Source: Siderastrea radians (Eukaryota; Cnidaria; Anthozoa; Scleractinia; Rhizangiidae). Taken from it: a stretch of DNA of 64,000 nt. Of the stretch, positions 55,165 to 64,000 are shown piece by piece. Each line of letters opens with the position of its first letter. Within the stretch, counting starts at the first letter, position 1. The stretch covers positions 12,082,501-12,146,500 of the forward strand of contig OZ024895.1 in NCBI GenBank assembly GCA_964017195.1, given 5' to 3'. A program made the translations under genes and the position numbers. The notes beneath the pieces are model-generated. The model was not told where the DNA came from, did not search any database, and worked only from the letters and a program-made list of their open reading frames with translations.

Positions 55165-57979
55165 ACTTTACCAAACCTCTGGAACAGTTGCTCTGTACAT
55201 AAATAGACGTAAATCGGACAACCACACACAACCGAACTGATTTTTCAACCACACGGGCTGATTGCACGTAATTTCCTTCATAAAACGCGGTCTTTGGCTC
55301 CTCCTGGTTAAGCAATACCCAAATTTTGGGCATAGGTTAACCATGGCACTTTTTAAATCTCTGGGACAGTTACTCTGTACATAAATAGACGTATATTGGA
55401 TAAGCACACACAACTAAACTGATTTGTTTTATTAAACAGGCTGATTACACCTAATTTCCTTCATAAAACGGTTCTTGGTTCCTCCTGGTTAAGCTATACC
55501 CAAATTGTGGGCCTAGGTTAACCATGGCACTTTTTAAACCTCTGGAACAGTTACTCTGTACATAAATAGACGTATATCGGATAACCACACACAACTAAAC
55601 TGATTTGTTGTATTAAACAGGCTGATCACACATAATTTCCTTCATAAAACGGTCTTTGGCTTCTCCTGGTTAAGCAATACCCAAATTTTGGGCATAGGTT
55701 AACCATGGCACTTTTTAAACCTCTGGGACAGTTACTCTGTACATAAATAGACATATATCGGATAACCACACACAACTAAACTGATTTGTTTTATTAAACA
55801 GGTTGATTACACCTAGTTTCCTTCATAAAACGGTTCTTGGTTCCTCCTGGTTAAGTTATACCCAAATTGTGGGCCTAGGTTAACTATGTAACTTTTTAAA
55901 CCCCTGGGACAGTTACTCTGTGCATAAATAGACTCACATAGGATAACCACACACAACTAAACTGATTTTTCAACTACACGGGCTGATTGCACGTAATTTC
56001 CTTCATAAAGCGGTCTTTGGCCACTCCTGGTTAAGCTATACCCAAATTTTGGGCATAGGTTAACCATGGCACTTTTTAAACCTCTGGGACAGTTACTCTG
56101 TGCATAAATAGACTCACATAGGATAACCACACACAACTAAACTGATTTTTCAACTACACGGGCTGATTGCACGTAATTTCCTTCATAAAAAGGTCTTTGG
56201 CTACTCCTGGTTAAGCGATACCCAAATTTTGGGCATAGGTTAACCATGGCACTTTTTAAACCTCTGGGACAGTTACTCTGTGCATAAATAGACTCACATA
56301 GGATAACCACACTCAACTAAACTAATTTTTAACTACTCGGGCTGATTGCACGTAATTTCCTTCATAAAACGGTCTTTGGCTACTCCTGGTTAAGCGATAC
56401 CCAAATTTTGGGCATAGGTTAACCATGGCACTTTTTAAACCTCTGGGACAGTTACTCTGTGCATAATTAGACTCACATAGGATAACCACACACAACTAAA
56501 CTGATTTTTCAACTACACGGGCTGATTGCACGTAATTTCATTCATAAAACGGTTCTTGGTTCCTCCTGGTTAAGGGATGCCCAAATTTTGGGCATAGGTT
56601 AACCATGGCACTTTTTAAACCTCTGGGACAGTTACTCTGTGCATAAATAGACTCACATAGGATAACCACACACAACTAAACTGATTTTTCAACTACACTG
56701 GCTGATTGCACGTAATTTCCTTCATAAAACGGTCTTTGGCTACTCCTGGTTAAGTGATACCCAAATTTTGGGCATAGGTTAACCATGGCACTTTTTAAAC
56801 CTCTGGGACAGTTACTCTGTGCATAAATAGACTCACATAGGATAACCACACACAACTAAACTGATTTTTCAACTACACTGGCTGATTGCACGTAATTTCC
56901 TTCATAAAACGGTCTTTGGCTACTCCTGGTTAAGTGATACCCAAATTTTGGGCATAGGTTAACCATGGCACTTTTTAAACCTCTGGGACAGTTACTCTGT
57001 GCATAAATAGACTCACATAGGATAACCACACACAACTAAACTGATTTTTCAACTACACTGGCTGATTGCACGTAATTTCCTTCATAAAACGGTCTTTGGC
57101 TACTCCTGGTTAAGGGATACCCAAATTTTGGGCCTAGGTTAACCATGGCACTTTTTAAACCTCTGGGACAGTTACTCTGTGCATAAATAGACTCACATAG
57201 GATAACCACACACAACTAAACTGATTTTTCAACTACACTGGCTGATTGCACGTAATTTCCTTCATAAAACGGTCTTTGGCTACTCCTGGTTAAGGGATAC
57301 CCAAATTTTGGGCATAGGTTAACCATGGCACTTTTTAAACCTCTGGGACAGTTACTCTGTACATAAATAGATGTATATCGGATAACCACACATAACTAAA
57401 CTGATTTTTCAACCACACGGGCTGATTGCACGTAATTTCCTTCATAAAACGGTCTTTGGCTACTCCTGGTTAAGGGATACCCAAATTTTGGGCATAGGTT
57501 AACCATGGCACTTTTTAAACCTCTGGGACAGTTACTCTGTGCATAAATAGACTCACATAGGATAACCACACACAACTAAACTGATTTTTCAACTACACTG
57601 GCTGATTGCACGTAATTTCCTTCATAAAACGGTCTTTGGCTACTCCTGGTTAAGGGATACCCAAATTTTGGGCATAGGTTAACCATGGCACTTTTTAAAC
57701 CTCTGGGACAGTTACTCTGTACATAAATAGATGTATATCGGATAACCACACATAACTAAACTGATTTTTCAACCACACGGGCTGATTGCACGTAATTTCC
57801 TTCATAAAACGGTCTTTGGCTACTCCTGGTTAAGGGATACCCAAATTTTGGGCATAGGTTAACCATGTCACTTTTTAAACCTCTGGGGCAATTACTCTGT
57901 ACATAAATAGACGTATATCGGATAACCACACACAACTAAACTGATTTGTTTTATTAAACAGGCTGATTACACGTAATTT
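55165..57979 (-). repeat. 180-bp satellite, right array (about 15-16 units, inverted)
   Basis: Same monomer as the left array in opposite orientation: GGTTAACCATGGCACTTTTT, AAACCTCTGGGACAGTTACT, AACCACACACAACTAAACTG and TTCCTTCATAAAACGGTCTT. Units from about 56060 on are far more uniform than those of the left array. A variant with ATAGATGTATATCGGATAAC recurs at 57367 and 57727, exactly 360 bp apart, a two-unit higher-order repeat. The array stops abruptly at about 57979 in the 3' end of a broken gene. Confidence 0.95.
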
Positions 57980-58587
57980 GATAAAACTGCTTCAGACGTA
58001 ATCTGGGGTCTGTCTGCACAATAAAAGCCCCATCCCCTGACCCTTGGAAGGGAAGGGAAATAAGTCAATCCATCAACAACAGCATTGCCCTCCAACCCAA
58101 TTTGGTCCACTGGGGAACTTGCAACCTCAAAGGGAGCAGCAGCAATTTCCAGAAGCACTTGCAAGAGATTGTGTAGCTTGGAGGTTAGGGTTTGGTCATT
58201 AACTTCTGCAAGCAGTCCAAATAATAAAGGGCATTAATTCTGTTGTAGAAGAAGCATGTCAGATGGATGTTCCTTGACACAGTGACCTTGCACAATCTTC
58301 TTGCATGGGACTTGAAGGCCATCAAGGGGGGGGGGGGGAAGATTGCACGAATCGGAGTGCCCCGTGTGATTGCCAAAATGAAGTTGGAAATGCCAACTGG
58401 GAATGGGGCATCCCTTCCATAGAGAAGGGTACAACAGTTGAGAACATCAGCCAGTTCTGGGTAACCTCCGACCAACTTCATTTGCAAGTTGGTATACATG
58501 TCATCAGTAAGGTTGGCAGGGTGTTGACAAAGTGTTGACAGAGTATTTCTGATTGACTTCTCCCCAATGTACACTCTATCTTGGTAC
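57980..58587 (-). pseudogene. SWIM-like gene, last visible exon (broken, cut by satellite)
   Basis: Acceptor ATTACTAG; the first base completes the Trp codon left open by the previous exon. It encodes YQDRVYIGEKSIRNTLSTLC, DDMYTNLQMKLVGGYPELAD and NCCTLLYGRDAPFPVGISNF up to a run of 13 C (58325-58337 on plus as G). After the run the sensible frame is shifted (LDGLQVPCKKIVQGHCVKEH) and meets a TAA, then continues as FGLLAEVNDQTLTSKLHNLL and LPRVRGWGFYCADRPQ. The satellite begins directly after. Poly-C slippage or an assembly error may explain the shift; the TAA is separate. Confidence 0.55.
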
Positions 58588-58599
58588 CTAGTAATTATA

Positions 58600-59687
58600 A
58601 CAAGGAGAAAATAAAATTGATTAATTAATATCTAAACATAGTATGCACACTGTTAGTTCCTAGCATATGGCTGACAGAATTAAGTTTCAGTGTTCTGGTC
58701 AGTATTATTATTTATCAATTTTTATTGGGGGCAAAGAACAGAACGTTTACTCACTCTGACAATGCTCAGTGATTTAATTTTAAAATTGCAATTCAATGAT
58801 TTTTAATAGGTGTTTTCACATTAGAGCCAGATATTATTATATACATGTGTAATAATATTATTATTATGATCCCTTCACTGTAGATGGTTAATTCATCAGA
58901 CAAGTTATCAATCCTTTTTGAAAACAGGACTTGGTAGAACAGTAGTTGTCAGTCTCAGAGAGACAGCTCTACAATAACACATGTATCTTGGTATCCCTTT
59001 AAAAAGATGATTAATAGACATAACAACTATATATGTCCCATTTTCACATTAGACAGATAACCCTTCTAAGAAAGAAAATTTGTCTCTAAGGTGAAAAAAA
59101 ATATATTATAACATCAGTAAATTTATAATAAATGGATGGTTCTTGCTTGAGATACACCCTTATATTACAGTGTAAGTGCATTTCAATTGAATAATAGTAA
59201 CGCCTAGTAATTTGTAATATTGTTATCAATACACAGTGTCTTTATTGTCTGTGAAGAGCAGTGCCTCTAAATTTATTGTCAACTAACAGCTGATGAGGAG
59301 AGCTGTTATTCAAAACTACTGTACTGTGTCCCACCTTAAGATAACTTAATGTGCCATCTCATATGCGGAAGGCCAAATTATTCATGTTTCTTATCATAAG
59401 AATAGACACAATGCCAAAATGCTAAAGACAACTAACTTAACTAACACTGTTTGCCTAAGGGAACAAAGAGCAAATGTGACAAATTTAAAAAACTTTGCCC
59501 CATAAACCTGACATTTATTAAAGCTGGAAGTTTATTGAGGGCCTGGACAGGTTTACTCAGGATTCTGAGTTCCAGTTTAGGTCAGTCATGTGACTTTGAT
59601 TTATCAAATTAGACTTTAATTTATACATGGAAAGATGTTAACAATGCAAAAAGAAACATTGGTTCAAAGAAATAATCAAGATATTAC
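58600..59687 (-). other. Intron of the SWIM-like gene
   Basis: AT-rich, no coding segment. It fits as the intron between exons ending at 59688 and starting at 58587 (donor GTAATA, acceptor ACTAG, phases 2 and 2). Confidence 0.5.
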
Positions 59688-60187
59688 CAAACCATACCAT
59701 CACAGTTGTATGAATGCTTCCTTGTATACAACAGAATGGAGTTTTCTTTCCAACAGTGCACTACTGGATCTTCACTGCTCCAAGTACTGTGACACAATGG
59801 ACACTTTTCAAATGAGTTACCCAATGCTGGTAAGGAAGGGATAAGGAGCAAAGCACCTGTGTTTGTACATACAGGAAAAATCTTTTCTGGAGTGTGCACA
59901 AAAATACGCAAAGATTCAGTTAATTCAAAAGGGATAGAGCGACTTATAGAACATGCTGAACTTTGAGGAGGGATGACAGCAGAAAGCAATAGCTCAGCAA
60001 CATCATCAGGTGCTTCATGAATGTTCCCTTTGAGATACTCAATAAACTTGATATGATCACAGGCAACTCGTGTTGGGTTACAACCAAGACAGGAAAAGCC
60101 ACACTCACAAAAGACAACAGCAGGACTGGGTTGCAGAACACAAACCAAAGTTGAAGACCCATGCAATTTAACCACTTTTAATGGTGT
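59688..60187 (-). CDS. SWIM-like zinc-finger gene, large exon
   Basis: Acceptor TTTTGCAG, donor TTTG|GTAATA; 500 bp, phase 0 in, 2 out. Residues 1-55 hold VKLHGSSTLVCVLQPSPAVV followed by FCECGFSCLGCNPTRVACDH. The CxC...CxH spacing fits a SWIM zinc finger, known from MULE-type transposases and other DNA- or protein-binding proteins. Later comes ELTESLRIFVHTPEKIFPVC and EKCPLCHSTWSSEDPVVHCW, a second Cys cluster, then HSYNCDGMVW. The nearer donor (GAT G|GTATGG) would give the wrong phase. KDZ-type transposon proteins show similar Cys clusters; this is only a suggestion. No defect is visible within the exon. Confidence 0.6.
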
Positions 60188-60689
60188 CTGCAAAATACAG
60201 ATAATTTAAGACTTAAATTATGGACTAAATACCTGGGCCTAATCCCCTGGTATTCATCACTGTTTCACTTTTACAGAACTGAAGCTCACTGCAATTCAGT
60301 GGGTTGGGGTCAGTAGCCCCACACCCAACCCTCCTCCTTTCTCATCCGGGCTTGGGACCGGCAATGGCGGAGTTACAGTGCAGTAGAGTATAGAAAGTTA
60401 ATTTTAGACAGTTTGTTTCATAAAAAGAAACGTCAAGACACAGTCAACTCTGTTAATCTCACTGGCAGAAAACCATTGCTTATAAGATAACCTGGTATTT
60501 TAGCAAAATGTTGCTGATTGATTGTACATGATTCTTAAGGTATGATGGCAAAATGTTTAATTAAAATAAAGAACTAACAGCTACCCACTTAACAGGTGTG
60601 TAATACTATGTAGTACAAAACTGTTGCAGAACCACCAGCCACACTCTGTTTTGACTGTGCTATGAAATCATACTGCTGTCTATTTAACA

Positions 60690-60990
60690 ATTAGATTATG
60701 AGCTCGAGATTTCTATCGCGTGATAGTTGATGAGGCCGAAGGCCGAATCAACTATCACGCATAGAAATTGAGAGCGAATAATCTATTAATTGTTTTAGTA
60801 TAAATCTCGATCAATATTCCACTAAAGTGAAAAGCTTTACGTCATTGTACTGTTATTTTGAAGTATAAGACTGTGCCTGCCACTCACCTTTTCGCTACTC
60901 ACTATCTATCACGGAATAGATAGCGAGTAGGGTAGCCAATCAGATCGCAGCATTTATGATAGAACGCTAGTAGTTTTATACTAAAAAAAG
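60690..60990. mobile_element. MITE pair with hairpins in an intron
   Basis: TTTTAGTATAAA at 60793-60804 is inverted at 60975-60986 and bounds about 194 bp. Inside is a hairpin CTACTCACTATCTATC and inverse (60894-60930). Next to it, 60700-60790 forms another long imperfect inverted repeat (GATTTCTATCGCGTGATAGT and inverse, with a GGCCGAAGGCC centre). Non-coding. Confidence 0.65.
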
Positions 60991-61070
60991 GTATACAATA
61001 GCTTAATTACTGGCTATTCAAAATGATAAACATGATGAATGTAAAACCATGCACATAGCAAGTTACTTAC

Positions 61071-61353
61071 CGAATAACTATGGTCATCTGCAACTGTACG
61101 TAAAAACACATGTTCAGTGACAAGAACACATAATGCTTCAATATGCGAGCAATCTTCACCCAAGAAATCTGAGAAGTATGACATTAAGAGCAGTACGTTA
61201 TGACAATTAATTTTAGAATAATCCCTCTCCGCTGCACATACAAGTAACATTTGAAGTGTACAGTCATATAATACATTTTTCAGCACTATACATAAGAGGT
61301 CAATCTGGAGTGGGACCACAGGTGGCCTAAACAGCTTCATGCCAACCAGTTTT
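61071..61353 (-). CDS. SWIM-like zinc-finger gene, upstream exon
   Basis: Acceptor CATTACAG, donor TCG|GTAAGT; 283 bp, phase 2 in, 0 out, fitting the next exon at 60187. It encodes KLVGMKLFRPPVVPLQIDLL, LKNVLYDCTLQMLLVCAAER, INCHNVLLLMSYFSDFLGED and SHIEALCVLVTEHVFLRTVA. Leu-rich and helical, with no domain recognised. It ends DDHSYS. Confidence 0.6.
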
Positions 61354-61481
61354 CTGTAATGAAAAGCATCAAGGAGTTTAATATGATTACAAACAGGAAT
61401 ATGTACTACGCCCCCCTGACTTGGATGCTAAGCGATTGCAGGGTTAGTCCAAGCATTTTGGAGGACTTCCCATTTTTACAC

Positions 61482-61606
61482 CTGGGTGGAGACGGACAAT
61501 GTAGAGCACAGTTTCTTGTCTAATCAAACACCCTGGTGGTAAGAGACCAGGACTCTGGTCCTGACACTTATCACTTTTATTACACTTTGCATTCAATATA
61601 CATGCC
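61482..61606 (-). CDS. Candidate exon of the SWIM-like gene
   Basis: CTTGCAG acceptor, CCAG|GTGTAA donor; the only open frame gives ACILNAKCNKSDKCQDQSPG, LLPPGCLIRQETVLYIVRLH. Four cysteines spaced CX6CX5C suggest metal binding. Its exit phase (1) does not match the 61353 exon (needs 2), so an exon may be missing or the gene decayed. Could also be chance. Confidence 0.35.
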
Positions 61607-62089
61607 CTGCAAGGAATATAAAATCTTTAATAAGTAACACGTAGGTAGTAACAAATGTTATAATAATATTTAATAATATTAATTATAATATTTAATAATA
61701 ATTAGTAATTTGTAATTTTAATTAATAATAACAATAATAACTACTCTTAATAATAATTAAATAATTCAATCTGTAAATTACAGTAAGATGTACGAATATG
61801 AATTCAAAGTGTTTAGAATTACAAAAGAAATACCAAAGCGATTAGCAGCCACCAAACACAGCAACGATGATCTTCTGGCATTGCAACTGCAAGTATAAAT
61901 CCAGCAAACGTCTCCACTTTAAAGGCTGTATGCTTTTCTTTCTATGAACATGTATGATTTCTCCTAGGGTTTCAAGTAAAATACAACAATAAGAATCTAG
62001 TTAATTGATGAAAAGTTCTCTCTTTTTTTAAATTGCATATAACAGGTGTCTATCTATTTCTGTAGTGTTTTTTAATTTCTGTAGTGAAA

Positions 62090-62330
62090 AATACCACTAT
62101 TAATAATCTAGAGATACGCACATTTGTCGTTATTAATCGTGAAAAGCGGTACTTTCTAGTTATTAATCGCGAAACACGTCAGTTGCGATTACTAATCGTG
62201 AATTTTACAGTTAATAATCGTACAATCCACGATTATTAACTACGTCTGACAGATTCTACAGTTAATAATCGTACATTGTGCGATTGTTAATCGCAAGTGA
62301 CGGTCAATGTAGTTATTCATCGCAAGTTGC
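62090..62330. promoter_or_regulatory. Cluster of TTAATAATCG-like motifs
   Basis: At least eight related words occur in 240 bp on both strands: TTATTAATCG (three times), ATTACTAATCG, AGTTAATAATCGTAC (twice), CGATTATTAAC, CGATTGTTAATCG and GTTATTCATCG. The arrangement resembles a homotypic factor-binding cluster. On the minus strand, ATG at 62384 (MAAGQFKFVLRFSFHP) could be a first exon, which would put the cluster in intron 1 of the SWIM-like gene. Both readings are unproven. Confidence 0.4.
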
Positions 62331-62579
62331 TGACCTTGGGTGAAAAGAGAATCGCAAAACAAATTTGAATTGACCGGCCGCCATTGCAAAAACAACACCA
62401 AACCCAAACAGAACTCTTCATGAGGCTTGTTGTAGGACAAAGACAACGGAAGTTAATTCTTGAAGTGACAAAGTCTCCTTAGAAATTTAGTTTTACTTCG
62501 GTAAGTCGTTTAAGAATGATATTTTCCTTTTCTTTCTGCCTTTCACGAAGCACGACGCGAGCGCGAGGTCGACGAAGTC

Positions 62580-62945
62580 ACGAACAAGAACACCGCGACA
62601 GATGCAAAATGAGCGATTAAATTGTCAACTTTCAAACGAAACGGAGCTCTTATAGTCCTCAAATACAGAAGGGGAAAACAACTTAACCGTCATCCGGAAG
62701 TTAAATTTATTTCACGCGAGATTTCTTCGATACGACGTTGTTTTTCATGCGAACCATCAACTACAGTTTCAAACACGGACCAAAACTGCGCGATCCGATG
62801 CAAAGTGTGCGATACAATGAAAAGCGACAACCCTCAAACGAAACGGCACTTTTCAAGCACTTTACACACAAAAGGAAATGAGATAACCATTATCCGAAAG
62901 TTAAATTCATTTTGCTCGGACATTTCAACGATTTGACTTGTGTTT
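62580..62945. repeat. Diverged tandem repeat, two units of about 200 bp
   Basis: Phrases GATGCAAAATGAGCGAT, CTTTCAAACGAAACGGAGCT and CATCCGGAAGTTAAATTTAT at 62600-62715 recur as GATGCAAAGTGTGCGAT, CCTCAAACGAAACGGCACT and TATCCGAAAGTTAAATTCAT at 62798-62912. The frame 62622-62936 spans both units but is probably not a gene. Confidence 0.55.
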
Positions 62946-64000
62946 TTTTTAATGCGAACAATCATGCAAACCATTTCAAACACCCCGTGACACTGGGAAA
63001 TTGATCACGAAGTGATAAACAAACGTAAACAAACCATTCTAATAAGAAAACGCGCTGGAAATTCCGCAGTATAAAGACGTTTAATCTAATTCTTTTTTAA
63101 TCCTTTAATGCTCTGGATTGATAATAAAACGATCTTTCATGGATTCATTTCCATTCACGAACGGAAGACCCAAAGCCACAAAAAAGTGCGAGGCGCATGT
63201 AATTTTAACTACGCTAATGTAAGCTTACTTGTAGCTGGTCGCATTTTCAGGTCATGAAAAGGTATTGTCAGATATCAACGGCAATAATTCTATCTAGCTT
63301 CGTTCTCCTACGTTAGTGACCGTTCACATAACCGAATTCGACGACTTGCATCGACAAAAAACAAGGGGGAAAAGAGCTCTCTTTTCTCTTCGGTATTCCT
63401 TTCACTGCAAGTTGAAAATGAAATACGAGAACATGCCGTCTGATGCGATATGCAAATATGTTTCAGTCAGATATTCGCGACTTTTCGCATTGTACTTGGA
63501 AAAATTCGGTTCTGATGGAAAAGCATTACACTGTCTCCAAAAGATATTTCTTCAACAACATTAAAAACGTTTTGCATGAACTTCGATGCAAAGGTAGTCG
63601 TCGTGAATTCTGAAATTTCAAGCGGTGTCACGCAACACGCGGGGATTCGTCTCAGCCGCTACGGACCTGGTGATGTTTCAGGAAAAGAGGGAAGCTTATG
63701 TGTTGAAAATTTTCTTCGGAAATATTCCACCTAGCGAAACTGTTTCATGGATTTTCCACAACACGCACAATTTTCAACGTTTTTTGTCTCACTTGTCGAA
63801 GCAAATGAACTGCACAACAGTGCAGGATTTAAGCTTATTTGGTCTATGAATGGCGAAAGTTTCGTATGCTTTAAAATGAAAACCGTTCAGTAAGCTATAC
63901 AAGCTCACAAAACGTTTAAACTATCTATTTTAAGCGGCTGAGACAGTGAAACTTCAACATGTATAAGCTTAAAAGCTCTTTTTTTGAAGTCAACCACTTT
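62946..64000. other. Unassigned sequence with two open frames
   Basis: Plus-strand frames 63316-63564 and 63625-63849 are continuous but match nothing that I recognise and have no splice signals that I can defend. They are about 60 bp apart in different frames. They could be parts of one decayed gene running off the window or chance. Confidence 0.25.

Noticed and set aside
54908..55333. 141-codon minus-strand gene
   Set aside because: It crosses the satellite edge and its right half is satellite monomer.
52310..57979. CRISPR array
   Set aside because: Whole 180-bp units are conserved without unique spacers, and the DNA is eukaryotic; this is a satellite.

Overview
The window looks like nuclear DNA of an anthozoan cnidarian, most likely a stony coral or a close relative. 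It is AT-rich and gene-poor, with small exons separated by long introns. It is full of repeat types that I recognise from cnidarians: tRNA-derived SINEs, a Penelope-like element with a GIY-YIG region, jockey/CR1-like LINE fragments, a Ty3/gypsy element resembling the K02A2.6-like proteins, and many short elements with terminal inverted repeats. There is no prokaryotic gene organisation. The organism is an inference from recall; no search was run.

Layout. 0-8.8 kb: repeats only. These are a 420-bp tandem duplication, a SINE, an old gypsy-like pol relic split by a LINE fragment, and a hairpin MITE. 8.9-32 kb: one plus-strand gene for a secreted or cell-surface immunoglobulin-superfamily protein. 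I see a signal-peptide exon (8892-8955) and three Ig-domain exons (10178-10513, 30802-31041, 31693-31962), all joined in phase 1. Its first intron is short. Its second is about 20 kb and holds transposons, an 89-bp minisatellite of about 20 units, a RecQ-like helicase relic, a long SINE and a rearranged Penelope-like element. No transmembrane or tail exon was found.

33.9-38.4 kb: a complete but decayed Ty3/gypsy element with 119-bp LTRs. 38.4-44.1 kb: two minus-strand Ig genes, A and B, that arose by tandem duplication. Each has a near-identical signal-peptide exon and one V-like exon. A carries a 2-bp insertion that brings a stop; B is open. The gypsy element sits inside copy A, and part of intron 1 is inverted between the copies.

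44.4-47.3 kb: a nested transposon complex. It includes an approximately 820-bp near-palindromic foldback element inserted in one terminal repeat of a larger element that carries an exon-like open frame. 47.4-51.9 kb: a plus-strand gene with an OTU-like segment whose usual Asp is replaced. 52.3-58.0 kb: two inverted arrays of a 180-bp satellite with higher-order structure. 58.0-61.6 kb: a minus-strand gene with a SWIM-like zinc finger, broken in its last exon and cut off by the satellite. 61.6-64 kb: a cluster of TTAATAATCG-like motifs and unassigned sequence.

The main biological theme is a small cluster of Ig-superfamily receptor-like genes whose membrane-distal domain lacks the canonical cysteines, being reshaped by duplication, inversion and transposon insertion. 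The second theme is two gene pieces that both point into an inverted satellite. Exon calls rest on open frames, splice consensus and matching phases; none is confirmed by transcripts.
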